Shown in pieces: positions 25,521-33,767 of a DNA stretch of 64,000 nt (position 1 is the first letter of the stretch; the number at the start of each line of letters is the position of its first letter). The stretch is taken from positions 248,001 through 312,000 of the forward strand of contig NZ_CP050154.1 in the NCBI RefSeq assembly GCF_011617705.1, written 5' to 3'. Below the pieces are notes generated by a model. It did not search any database. It was given only the letters and a program-made list of their open reading frames with translations, and was not told the origin of the DNA. Both the position numbers and the translations under genes were made by a program. This DNA is from Brevibacterium limosum. Lineage in GTDB: Bacteria; Actinomycetota; Actinomycetes; Actinomycetales; Brevibacteriaceae.

Positions 25521-26954
25521 ATGACTGTGAGCGGTGAGCAGAAACGGCGGCTGAGGCAGCCGTTCGTCTATCGGCGACACCACTTCACACCCACCGGGGT
25601 GCTCGACTACCTGTTCTTCCTCTTCGCCGGTGCGGCCTCGACCTGGCTGGCGCTGCTGATTCTGCTCAAAGGGTTCAGCCTCGGCTGGTGGCAGGTGCTG
25701 ACGCTGCTCGTCTTCTGGGGAGTCGTGTCCTATCTCGCCCTGCCCAGGCTGCATCGCATCCTGACCCAGATCTATGTGCCGAACTACTTCATCGGTCGCA
25801 CCCGCACCTCCGACGGTCTGCTCGGTGATCCGGTCAACCTCGCCTGGCGCGGCGAGGAAGCGCAGATCCACCACGCGATGCGGGAAGCCGGGTGGATCCT
25901 CGCCGACAGCATCACACCCGCATCGACGTGGGAGATCATCCGGTCGACGGTGACGAAGCGCAGCTACCCGCAGGCTCCGGTGTCCCCGCTGCTGCTGTTC
26001 GGCAGACGCCAGGACTTCGCCTACCAGCAGGAGATCGACGGCGATCCGGGGCAGCGTCACCACGTGCGGTTCTGGAAATGCCCGCACGGATGGCTGCTGC
26101 CCGGCGGACACCAAGCCGATTGGCTGGCCGCGGGAACCTACGACAAAGCCGTCGGCATCTCCCTGTTCACTCTCCAGTTCACCCACAAGATCGAAGAGAA
26201 CACCGATGTCGAACGCGACCACATCGTCGCCACCGTCACCGGCGTCGACGAAGCGATCTCGGTCGATCGGATCAAGGACTTCTCCACCGGGTACCACTCC
26301 CGCAACGGCGGCGGCGATTCGATCATCACCGATGGGCACCTGCCGATCGTCGACGTCACCGAGGTGGTCGCGAACGACGCCGACCACCCCGAACGCCTGG
26401 AGCTGGCCCTCGACGCCACTCGCATCTACTCCGAATCGCGAACCGTGTCCGAGGTGACGAAGACACTGTGGCGCCGACGCCCGCTGCAGACCGTGGTCGG
26501 GGCGGCGCTCGTCCTCGTCCTCCTGATCTTCCAGGCATGGGATGTCATCAGTATGCTCCTCGACTGGAACGGACTGCGGACCGAAGTCGTCGGCTACAGC
26601 TCGGACATCGCCGTACTCAGCGACGACACGGCCACACGCATCGTCGCGGGTGTGCTCATCGGGGTCAGCCTCATCATCGGGTGTCTCCAGGTCATCGCCT
26701 CGGCGTCGGTGTTCCGCGGCAGCAACCGGGCCAGACTGTGGATCCTCACTCTCTCGACGATCTCCGTGATCGTGTCGATGACGAACTACTTCACGGGGGA
26801 CCGCGGCCTGGCGACGAACATGTATGCGCTGATGACGATCGCCATGCAGGTGGCAGTGCTGCTGGCACTGTCGAGCGACTCCTCTCGGATGTTCACCCGC
26901 TTCAGTACCGCCGCACTCCGCGCAGAACGGCAGGACCGAGCACTCGAGGACTGA
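25521..26954 (+). CDS. LssY C-terminal domain membrane protein
   Basis: A 477-residue membrane protein. Two hydrophobic segments near 35-80 flank the start, a soluble middle part (about 100-300) carries GRRQDFAYQQEIDGDPGQRHHVRFW and GTYDKAVGISLFTLQFTHKI, and four hydrophobic segments follow from about 320. The middle part matches the LssY_C pattern known from type I secretion-associated LssY and from DedA-like fusions. The biochemical role is unknown. It appears leaderless. The GC hairpin and MerR-HEAT gene before it suggest an independent unit. Confidence 0.72.
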   Translation: MTVSGEQKRRLRQPFVYRRHHFTPTGVLDYLFFLFAGAASTWLALLILLKGFSLGWWQVLTLLVFWGVVSYLALPRLHRILTQIYVPNYFIGRTRTSDGLLGDPVNLAWRGEEAQIHHAMREAGWILADSITPASTWEIIRSTVTKRSYPQAPVSPLLLFGRRQDFAYQQEIDGDPGQRHHVRFWKCPHGWLLPGGHQADWLAAGTYDKAVGISLFTLQFTHKIEENTDVERDHIVATVTGVDEAISVDRIKDFSTGYHSRNGGGDSIITDGHLPIVDVTEVVANDADHPERLELALDATRIYSESRTVSEVTKTLWRRRPLQTVVGAALVLVLLIFQAWDVISMLLDWNGLRTEVVGYSSDIAVLSDDTATRIVAGVLIGVSLIIGCLQVIASASVFRGSNRARLWILTLSTISVIVSMTNYFTGDRGLATNMYALMTIAMQVAVLLALSSDSSRMFTRFSTAALRAERQDRALED

Positions 26955-27044
26955 TGCGGCGGACCCGTGTATTCTGGCCGTGTCCGATCCACTCCGCACT
27001 CCAGCTCGACGCCGAGGCTGGAACACTCACGAAGGCAGGACTCC

Positions 27045-27530
27045 ATGACCGACCAGAACCCCGATGCCTCCGCCTTCGATGCGGTCGACCCGGTTCTCAA
27101 AGTCGTCACCGCCGAGATCGAAATCTCAGCTCCCGCCGAAGCGGTGTTCGAACTCATCGCCGATCCGCAGCGACAACCGGAGTGGGACGGCAATGACAAC
27201 CTCGGCTCGGCCGTCGAGGGTCAGCGAATGCATGGGACCGGCGGCTCCTTCATCACGACCCTGACCAAGGGCGTGGACCGGGAGAACCACATCGTCGACT
27301 TCGAAGAGGGGCGGCGCATCGCGTGGAAGCCCTCCGAAGTCGCGGGAGAGCCGTTCGGGCAGAAGTGGGTGTGGGAGATCGAACCGGTCGGGGACGATTC
27401 GGTCCTGGTTCGTCATATCTATGACTGGACCGAGCTGCGCGACCCGCAGCGCCTGTCTCGGGCGCAGTCGACGACGGCGGCGAATCTGCTCGCCTCACTC
27501 AAAAGGCTCAAACAGCTCGCCGAGAGCTGA
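27045..27530 (+). CDS. SRPBCC (polyketide cyclase-like) protein
   Basis: A 161-residue START-like lipid-pocket protein. TAEIEISAPAEAVFELIADP at about 24-43 is the classic SRPBCC beginning, followed by QPEWDGNDN and the C-terminal long helix AQSTTAANLLASLKRLKQL. Such proteins bind hydrophobic ligands or act as simple cyclases or stress proteins. The ATG follows AGGCAGGA. It lies before the convergent MarR gene. No ligand can be assigned. Confidence 0.82.
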   Translation: MTDQNPDASAFDAVDPVLKVVTAEIEISAPAEAVFELIADPQRQPEWDGNDNLGSAVEGQRMHGTGGSFITTLTKGVDRENHIVDFEEGRRIAWKPSEVAGEPFGQKWVWEIEPVGDDSVLVRHIYDWTELRDPQRLSRAQSTTAANLLASLKRLKQLAES

Positions 27531-27572
27531 GCCGCAGCCGGGGCCCCACCGTCGAAGAGCCGATCGGTCGGG

Positions 27573-28142
27573 TCACTTCGGCCAGGCGTCGGCCAAGCGC
27601 GTGAGCAGTGAGGCCAGCTGCGCCCGCTCGTCCTCTGTGAATGTGCTCAGTGCCTCATCGACGTTCTCACGCTGGGCGCCGCGGAACCTGTTGGTGATCG
27701 CACGCCCCTTGTCCGTCAAGGCGATGAGGGTCCGCCGGGCATCATCCGGGTCGGCCTCGCGACGCAGAAAACCGAGCTCGACGCCTTGGGACACAAGTCG
27801 GGACGCGCGAGGCTGGTCGACGCCGATGGCATCGCCGAGAGCGCTGACCCCCAAGGCCGTGCCCGCCTGGACGAGGGAGATGAGCAGACGGATGAGCGCA
27901 CGCCCGCGACCGTGAGCGGCGAACGGTCCGCCGGGATGACGTTTGCCGCCGAAAGGGAAGTCCTCCGGGTGTCGCCCGCCTCCGAAGCCTCCGCGTTCGC
28001 CGAAGCCCCCGCGCTCACCGGGGCCGCCGTGCTCACCGAAACCACCGAAAGGTCCGAAACCTCGGGGGCCGCCGGGCCCGCGCCGCCACTGCAGGCGGGT
28101 GAGCGCCTCGGCGATCGCCTGAATGTCATCGTTCGTGCTCAT
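27573..28142 (-). CDS. MarR-family regulator with Gly/Arg-rich N-terminal insert
   Basis: A 189-residue winged-helix regulator. After a short helix (about 5-18), residues 20-80 are low complexity with FGGFGEHGGPGERGGF-type repeats, rich in Gly, Arg and His. The MarR domain then runs from about 80: LGVSALGDAIGVDQPRASRLV (HTH) and DPDDARRTLIALTDKG (wing). The insert separates the first helix from the DNA-binding domain, which is unusual for MarR. A TAAAAT box lies 6 bases before the ATG, so it is probably leaderless. It is divergent from a His- and RG-rich protein across a perfect palindrome, the likely autoregulatory operator. Confidence 0.82.
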   Translation of the reverse strand: MSTNDDIQAIAEALTRLQWRRGPGGPRGFGPFGGFGEHGGPGERGGFGERGGFGGGRHPEDFPFGGKRHPGGPFAAHGRGRALIRLLISLVQAGTALGVSALGDAIGVDQPRASRLVSQGVELGFLRREADPDDARRTLIALTDKGRAITNRFRGAQRENVDEALSTFTEDERAQLASLLTRLADAWPK

Positions 28143-28148
28143 GATTCG

Positions 28149-28188
28149 ATTTTACATGTTACTTGACATGCAATCGAATTGCATGTCA
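28149..28188. promoter_or_regulatory. MarR operator and divergent promoter
   Basis: A perfect palindrome with 11-base arms, TGACATGCAAT and ATTGCATGTCA around a 3-base centre (28164-28188), lies beside the leaderless -10 of the MarR gene (28154-28149). Further CATGT half-sites occur at 28155-28159 and 28195-28205. The arrangement suits a repressor that controls both its own gene and the plus-strand gene at 28228. Confidence 0.8.
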
Positions 28189-28227
28189 TTCTGCATGTAC
28201 ATGTCAGATGACAACTAAGGAGATGAG

Positions 28228-29166
28228 ATGACTGCCAACAATGACTTCAACGATGGCCATGACGACTCCACTGCTCCGTCCGACGGCGCGGCAGGTGCGG
28301 ACAACCAGGAGGACTCACTGAACACTGACGACAACACCGGCACAGGCGATGCCTCGCGCCTCGACGCCGATCGCGATCACGGCGCGGGGGCGGATCAGGC
28401 CGATGCGACGGAGAGCGACACGGCCGCAGGCGGAGAGCCCACGAGCGACGCCGACGCTCGCGGCGGCAAGGACGATGACTCCGATGCCGATCTGCCGCAG
28501 CTGCTGCGCGAGTTCAGCCACGTGCTGCGCCGCGAATTCCGTTCAGCCGCCGCCGACTCCGGCTTCGACCCTCGCGATTTCGGACGCATGCGGCGAGGAC
28601 GTCGCCGCTGGGACGCCGAGGACGTGGTCGCCGACGGCGCCGCCTACCCGGACGAACCGGTGACCTACGGCCCGCCGCGCGGCCGGGGCGGAGGGGGGCC
28701 ATCGAAGAACATCGACCCCGAGCAGCTGCGCCGGCGCTTCCGCGATATGCGCGACGGAGTCGGTGACCGCATCGAAGAGGTGCTCACCTCCGAGGAGTTC
28801 GAGAACCTCAAGGCCTCGCTGTCGAAGATCGTCGAGAACTTCGGCCCCGAACGCTGCGGAGACGACTCGGACCGGCACGACGGGCCGCACGAGCACTCTC
28901 ACGATCATGACCATGCGCACCGAGGCGGCCCTGACCGCCACGAGGCTCACGGGCCACACGGAGGGCGCGGCGATCGTGATGGACGCCGCGGGGGAGGCCG
29001 CGGACGCCGCGGGTTCGGCCCGAACTTCGGTCCCGGCTTCGGTCCGGGCCGACGAGGATTCGACCCCTTCGGTTGGGCCGATGAGCGCCGCAGCCGCGAG
29101 CAGGAGGTCCAAGAGGCCTTCGAGCGCGGATTCGCCGCAGGCTTCGACCAGGGACGCAGCTCATAG
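28228..29166 (+). CDS. Disordered acidic, His- and Arg/Gly-rich protein next to MarR
   Basis: A 312-residue protein of no family I recognise. Residues 1-90 are acidic and disordered. A helical part (about 88-110, DLPQLLREFSHVLRREFRSA) and another (about 155-205, ending in LKASLSKIVENFG) may fold. Then comes a His cluster (about 222-245, HEHSHDHDHAH), an RG-rich stretch (about 247-290, GRGRRGFGP) and a C-terminal helix EQEVQEAFERGFAAGFDQGR. AAGGAGATGAG precedes the ATG. Its divergent MarR neighbour has a similar Gly/Arg/His composition, so the two may interact. Metal binding or nucleic-acid binding is possible but only inferred. Confidence 0.72.
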   Translation: MTANNDFNDGHDDSTAPSDGAAGADNQEDSLNTDDNTGTGDASRLDADRDHGAGADQADATESDTAAGGEPTSDADARGGKDDDSDADLPQLLREFSHVLRREFRSAAADSGFDPRDFGRMRRGRRRWDAEDVVADGAAYPDEPVTYGPPRGRGGGGPSKNIDPEQLRRRFRDMRDGVGDRIEEVLTSEEFENLKASLSKIVENFGPERCGDDSDRHDGPHEHSHDHDHAHRGGPDRHEAHGPHGGRGDRDGRRGGGRGRRGFGPNFGPGFGPGRRGFDPFGWADERRSREQEVQEAFERGFAAGFDQGRSS

Positions 29167-29281
29167 CGGAATCGGCCGGGCCGACTGCTGTCTTCGCAGG
29201 GTGCGGCTCCGACCACCCGTGAACGCGATGCCGACCCGCACATCCGCGCTGTCCATCAACAGAACGGCACCGTGAAACATC

Positions 29282-29323
29282 GACGCGATCCGGCCGAACC
29301 TCCAGTTTCGACCGGATCGCGTC
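29282..29323. terminator. Hairpin terminator between convergent genes
   Basis: A perfect 12-bp stem GACGCGATCCGG/CCGGATCGCGTC (29282-29293, 29312-29323), extended by CGAA/TTCG inside, lies between the RG-rich protein gene and the acyl-CoA synthetase gene. The remaining bases of this 243-base gap show no gene. Confidence 0.7.
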
Positions 29324-29409
29324 TGCGCGCGGAGACCTCCCGCCGGGCGGCGGTTCCGCGGCCGTCGCGGCTGCTGAGACAACGGCTGGGTGCCGGAGCC
29401 TCGGTGCGC

Positions 29410-31341
29410 TCAGCTGCGGGAGAGCACCGCCCCGAGGTCATCGAGCACAGCGCGATCTTCGATCGTCGACGGCACAGCCGGGTCGTCGACGCCATCGGCT
29501 ATCTGCCGCATCGTCTTGCGCAGGATCTTGCCCGACCGTGTCTTCGGCAGACCCGCGACGATGTCGACGCGTCTGAACGCGGCGACCGGCCCGATCTCCT
29601 TGCGCACGAGCGCCACGAGTTCGTCGATGACGGTGTCCGGGTCGATCCCCTCAGCGGAGTCCCCGAGCACGACGAGGGCACGCGGGATCTGTCCTTTCAT
29701 GTCATCGTGGACGCCGATGACGGCGGCCTCGGCCACGGCCGGGTGGGAGGCGACGACCGCCTCGATGATGCCGGTGGACAGGCGGTGCCCGGCGACGTTG
29801 ATGACATCGTCGGTGCGACCCATGACGAAGACGTAGCCGTCCTCATCGAGGTAGCCGGAGTCGCCGGTGAGGTAATAGCCGTCGAAGGCGGCGAGGTAGG
29901 AGGAGATGAACCGCTCGTCATCGCCCCACACCGTGGCCATGGTGCCCGGTGGCAGCGGCAGCCTGATGACGATGAGTCCTTCCGCTCCGGCAGGAACGGG
30001 CCGACCGCCGGGGTCGACGACCTCGACGTGGAAGCCGGGAGTCGGTTTCGTCGAGGATCCCGCCTTGAGGGGGAACCGGGTCAGACCCAAGGGATTGGCA
30101 GTGATCGGCCAGCCGGTCTCCGTCTGCCACCAATTGTCGACGACGGGGATGTCGCGCCCGGTCGCCTCGGCGAGGATCTTCGTCGTCCAGTCGTAGGTGT
30201 CGGGGTCGAGCCGTTCTCCGGCGAGGAATTCCGCACGCAGGCTCGAGAGATCGTACTTCTTCATCAACTCGCCGTTCGGGTCCTCCTTGCGCACGACGCG
30301 CATGGCCGTCGGGGCGGTGAAGTGGACGTTGACCTTGTGCTCTTCGATGGCGCGGAAGAACGCACCCGCGTCCGGGGTGCCCACGGGCTTGCCCTCATAG
30401 AGCACCGAGGTGACGCCGGCCAGCAGCGGCGCGTAGATGATGTACGTGTGCCCGACGACCCACCCGACGTCGGAGGCGGTGAACATCGTGTCTCCCGGGT
30501 TGAGGCCGAAGACCGTCGGCATCGAGAAGGCCCCGGCCACCGCATATCCGCCGGAATCGCGGACGATCCCCTTCGGCTTGCCGGTGGTGCCCGAGGTGTA
30601 GAGGACGTAGAGCTCGTCGGTGGCCTTCACGGTCACCGGGTCGATGCCCTCGGGGGTCTGGCCGAGCAGTTCGGCGTAGTCGAAGTCGTTCTCGCCGAGT
30701 TCGCAGCGATGTTCGTCGCGTTGGACGATGACGGTGAAGTCCGGTCTGTTCTCCGCGATGTCGATGGCCTCATCGAGCATCGGCTTGTATTCGAGGACTC
30801 GGCTCTTCTCGACCCCGCAGGAGGTCGAGATGACGGCCTTCGGGGCGGTGTCGTCGATGCGCACGGCCAGCTCGTTCGGGGCGAAGCCGCCGAAGACGAC
30901 GGAGTGGATCGCGCCGAGGCGGGCGCAGGCGAGCATGGCCACTGCCGCCTCGGGGATCATCGGCATGTAGATGACGACGCGGTCGCCCTCGGTCACGCCC
31001 TTGTCCGACAGGGCGCGGGCGAAGCGGGAGACTTCATCGAGGAGTTCGGAGTACGTGATCGAGCGGACGGTGTCAGTCACGGGCGAATCGTAGATGAGCG
31101 CGGCCTGATCGCCGCGGCCGTTCGCAACATGCCGGTCGATCGCGTTGTAGCAGACGTTGAGCTCGCCGTCGGGGAACCAGCGGTAGATCGGCGCATTCGA
31201 ATCGTCGACGGCTTTCGTCGGTTCGGTGACCCAGTCGATGTGTTTCCGGGCCTGCTCGAGCCAGAACCCTTCGGGGTCCTCGGCGATGCGGGTCACGACG
31301 TCTTCGTAGTCGGCTGCGTGGTTCTCGGTGGTGGTGTCCAT
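29410..31341 (-). CDS. Acyl-CoA synthetase, propionyl/acetyl-CoA synthetase type
   Basis: A 643-residue AMP-forming ligase of the ACS/PrpE group. The N-terminal EDPEGFWLEQARKHIDW is typical of propionyl-CoA synthetases. The phosphate loop YTSGTTGKPKG, the DVGWVVGHTYIIYAPLL motif, NWWQTETGWP and the C-terminal lysine in SGKILRKTM are intact. It activates a short-chain acid to the CoA ester and could supply propionyl-CoA; the lysine may be regulated by acetylation as in relatives. The ATG at 31341 lacks a good Shine-Dalgarno, and ATG 31359 is an alternative. The 841-residue frame on the opposite strand is a shadow. Confidence 0.9.
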   Translation of the reverse strand: MDTTTENHAADYEDVVTRIAEDPEGFWLEQARKHIDWVTEPTKAVDDSNAPIYRWFPDGELNVCYNAIDRHVANGRGDQAALIYDSPVTDTVRSITYSELLDEVSRFARALSDKGVTEGDRVVIYMPMIPEAAVAMLACARLGAIHSVVFGGFAPNELAVRIDDTAPKAVISTSCGVEKSRVLEYKPMLDEAIDIAENRPDFTVIVQRDEHRCELGENDFDYAELLGQTPEGIDPVTVKATDELYVLYTSGTTGKPKGIVRDSGGYAVAGAFSMPTVFGLNPGDTMFTASDVGWVVGHTYIIYAPLLAGVTSVLYEGKPVGTPDAGAFFRAIEEHKVNVHFTAPTAMRVVRKEDPNGELMKKYDLSSLRAEFLAGERLDPDTYDWTTKILAEATGRDIPVVDNWWQTETGWPITANPLGLTRFPLKAGSSTKPTPGFHVEVVDPGGRPVPAGAEGLIVIRLPLPPGTMATVWGDDERFISSYLAAFDGYYLTGDSGYLDEDGYVFVMGRTDDVINVAGHRLSTGIIEAVVASHPAVAEAAVIGVHDDMKGQIPRALVVLGDSAEGIDPDTVIDELVALVRKEIGPVAAFRRVDIVAGLPKTRSGKILRKTMRQIADGVDDPAVPSTIEDRAVLDDLGAVLSRS

Positions 31342-31465
31342 GATCCTATTGTGACTCATGGCACAGTCTCGTGCCGAGGTGGGGGCACATCCTCGGTGGA
31401 GTGGGGCCGGCACGAAAGTGGACCCGTTTCCCTGCACTCGGACCAGGAGAAGGCACAATGGGGAT

Positions 31466-32761
31466 ATGAGATTCCTGGTTGCACTGATCCTCGGCCTGGC
31501 CGTGATGTTCGGCCTCAACGCCGTCTTCGACTTCTTCGCGATGGCGCGACCGTGGGGTTCGATCCTCATGGGTGTCATCGTCGGACTGACCATGCTCATC
31601 GTCCTGCTCATCTGGGAGGCCGTGCGCCCGACCCACCCGAAGGGCGAATCGGCGAAGGCCAAGCAGAAGGCGCAGAAGAGCGAAGACGAGCGGGCCCGTG
31701 CCCGTGCCGAACGGCGTGCCCGACTGGCCGCCGAGGCGGGAGTGAGCCTCGAAGGCATCGACGGCGCCCTGCCGGGATCGACCGCTCAGTCCGCTGAGGG
31801 CGAGTCTTCCGAGGGTGAGCCCGCTGAGGCGGCTGCCTCCGAGGCCGAGCCTTCTGAGGGTGAGTCCGCTGAGGTGGCCGCCTCCGGGGGCGAGTCTTCT
31901 GAGGGTGAGTCTTACGGGGATGAGCCCGCCAAGGGTGAGTCTTCCGGGGGCGAGTCTTCCGACAGGAAGGACTCGGCTGAGACTGCGGCGACGACGGATT
32001 CCGAAGCCGTTGGGCAAGCCTCGGGGCTGGAGGAATCTGACGAGTCGGAAACGACCGAGGATGCGGAATCCGCTCGAGGGAAAGCTCCTGAGACAGACGC
32101 GACCGAGGATTCGACCGAGCAGAACGGGGACACGGAATCATCCCTGGAAGCGGACGGAACCGAAGGCGACGACACATCGCAGGATCCGGGGCAGACCGCC
32201 GAGGCAGTGCAGCCCGACGCAGCGCAGCCCGACCCGGCGAAGTCCGCCCAGTCGGCGGAGCCCGAAAGTGCTGAAGCTGTCGAAGGCGAAACCTCCACGA
32301 CCGATGAGAAGCCGGCCGCGCCGACATCGGAATCGTCCGAACTGCCACCGCCTCCGCCGATGCCGCCGTCGTTGCCTGCCCGGCCCACCTCCGCCCCGCA
32401 GGCCGGTGCCGCTGATGCGAGGACCGACGACGTCACAGCGGTGCCGTCGCCGCACAAGGGCGAGGCCCGAGACTCCGGGCCCGCTTCGGCGTCCGACCAG
32501 GGACTCGAAGAAGCGGCAGACGATCCGGCGACGCTCGACCCGGAGGAATTCGACGAATCCGCCAGTGGCTCCTCGCTCGAGGCGCCGCCGACCGGGGAAC
32601 CCGGAATGTCGGCAGACGCGCTCGCCGGCAAGCTGCCGGAAGAGGGCGACGAGTCCGCAGACTCGGCAGAAGAAGCGCCTGCCGATGACGAAGCCGAGGA
32701 CGCTCAGGCCCCTGAACGCAATGGTCCCTCAGCGGAGGAGAACAACCAGTACCGGCTCTGA
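31466..32761 (+). CDS. Membrane protein with long acidic Glu/Ser/Ala repeat tail
   Basis: A 431-residue protein with two N-terminal membrane segments (about 3-20 and 29-50), a charged coiled segment (KAKQKAQKSEDERARARAERRARLAAEAG, split here by description at 63-91 into its Lys/Glu/Arg-rich parts) and then about 330 residues of acidic low complexity. Imperfect repeats of GESSEGEPAE type fill about 112-170. No family is recognised. The tail is probably cytoplasmic and disordered. The start is uncertain: GGGG lies very close to the ATG and AGGAGAAGG lies 13 bases upstream. It is convergent with oleD. Confidence 0.7.
   Translation: MRFLVALILGLAVMFGLNAVFDFFAMARPWGSILMGVIVGLTMLIVLLIWEAVRPTHPKGESAKAKQKAQKSEDERARARAERRARLAAEAGVSLEGIDGALPGSTAQSAEGESSEGEPAEAAASEAEPSEGESAEVAASGGESSEGESYGDEPAKGESSGGESSDRKDSAETAATTDSEAVGQASGLEESDESETTEDAESARGKAPETDATEDSTEQNGDTESSLEADGTEGDDTSQDPGQTAEAVQPDAAQPDPAKSAQSAEPESAEAVEGETSTTDEKPAAPTSESSELPPPPPMPPSLPARPTSAPQAGAADARTDDVTAVPSPHKGEARDSGPASASDQGLEEAADDPATLDPEEFDESASGSSLEAPPTGEPGMSADALAGKLPEEGDESADSAEEAPADDEAEDAQAPERNGPSAEENNQYRL
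31800..31965 (+). repeat. Degenerate tandem repeats inside the acidic membrane protein gene
   Basis: Units built on GAGTCTTCYGAGGGTGAG and GAGGGTGAGTCCGCTGAG recur with changes over about 165 bases. They keep the reading frame, giving Gly-Glu-Ser-Ser and Glu-Pro-Ala-Glu repeats. Length variation between strains would be expected. Confidence 0.7.
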
Positions 32762-32792
32762 GTCAGCGCCGGTTCCGCGTCTGCGAGCCGGC

Positions 32793-33758
32793 TCAGGCGT
32801 AGTGGTCGGCGAGGATCTTCAGGCCCTCTTCGATGCTGACGCGGGGAGTCCAGTCGAGGACTTCCTGTGTCCGCCGCTGATCGAACCAATGCGCGGTCGA
32901 CAGCTGTTCGGCGAGGAACCTGGTCAGCGGGGGCTCGTCATCATGCTCGCCGAGCTCCCACACTTTCTCGACTACGGTTCCCGCAGCCAGCGCCGGAGCC
33001 ACCGGAATGCGCAGCTTCGGCTCCGCGGCGCCGCCGGCGATCGCGATGCGTGACATCAGCTCACCGATGGGGCGCGGCTGACCGTTCGTCACCACCAGCG
33101 CCTCACCATGAGTGGAATCGACCGCGGTCACCGCCGCAGCGATCGCCTCAACGGCATTGTCGACGAACAGGGTGTCGACGAGGGCGGCTCCCGATCCGAG
33201 CACCGGCATCCGACCCGCACGGGCGCGGTCGATGACCCGTTCCGTGAGCTGAGTGTCGCCCGGACCCCACATGAGATGGGGGCGCAGGACCAGCACCCGG
33301 AAGTCGGGCGAATCCGCACCCAGGGCAATCCGCTCACCGGCCCCCTTCGTCCGCGCATACTCACCGCGCGCGAACTCCGGAGACGCCGGTTCGGCACCGT
33401 CGCCGATGATCGAATCACCGGTATGTGCCACCGACGGCGATGAGATATGGACCAGACGCTGCACGCCGGCGGCACGAGCCGCATCGACGAGAGTGCGAGT
33501 GCCGCCGATGTTCACGGCCTCGAAATCCTTGGGATCCCCCATCATGGAGACCTTCGCGGCCAAGTGCACGACCGCCTCGGCGTCGGTGACCGCCTGCTCG
33601 ACGGCAGCCGCATCGGTCACCGAACCCAACACATCGTTGGCACCGTCGACCCCGGAGGGACGACGCTGCAGGGTCGTGACCTCGTGGCCGGCGGTGACGA
33701 GCGCGCGGGCGACGGACGAACCGAGCAGCCCGGAGGCTCCGGTGACGCTGATTCTCAC
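32793..33758 (-). CDS. oleD: OleD, NAD(P)H-dependent 2-alkyl-3-ketoacid reductase
   Basis: A 321-residue extended SDR. TGASGLLG (6-13) binds the nucleotide and the catalytic YxxxK is Y134-x3-K138 in EYARTKGAGER, as in the 3beta-HSD-like OleD. It reduces the 2-alkyl-3-ketoacid made by OleA to the 2-alkyl-3-hydroxyacid, which OleC then cyclises to a beta-lactone. The GTG at 33758 is 9 bases after the oleBC stop with GAGGAG placed within the end of oleBC. It is the last gene of the ole operon and converges with the acidic membrane protein gene. Confidence 0.85.
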   Translation of the reverse strand: MRISVTGASGLLGSSVARALVTAGHEVTTLQRRPSGVDGANDVLGSVTDAAAVEQAVTDAEAVVHLAAKVSMMGDPKDFEAVNIGGTRTLVDAARAAGVQRLVHISSPSVAHTGDSIIGDGAEPASPEFARGEYARTKGAGERIALGADSPDFRVLVLRPHLMWGPGDTQLTERVIDRARAGRMPVLGSGAALVDTLFVDNAVEAIAAAVTAVDSTHGEALVVTNGQPRPIGELMSRIAIAGGAAEPKLRIPVAPALAAGTVVEKVWELGEHDDEPPLTRFLAEQLSTAHWFDQRRTQEVLDWTPRVSIEEGLKILADHYA

Positions 33759-33767
33759 TTAAGCTCC

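Noticed and set aside
25005..27026. 673-codon minus-strand reading frame
   Set aside because: It lies opposite the MerR-HEAT and LssY genes, with low-complexity, Arg/Asp/Gly-rich translation and no start signal.
29272..31797. 841-codon plus-strand reading frame
   Set aside because: It is antisense to the well-supported acyl-CoA synthetase gene and has no family motif; long antisense frames are usual in GC-rich DNA.
31800..31965. Possible CRISPR-like repeats
   Set aside because: The repeats are imperfect, lack unique spacers, keep a reading frame and encode acidic repeats of a membrane protein.
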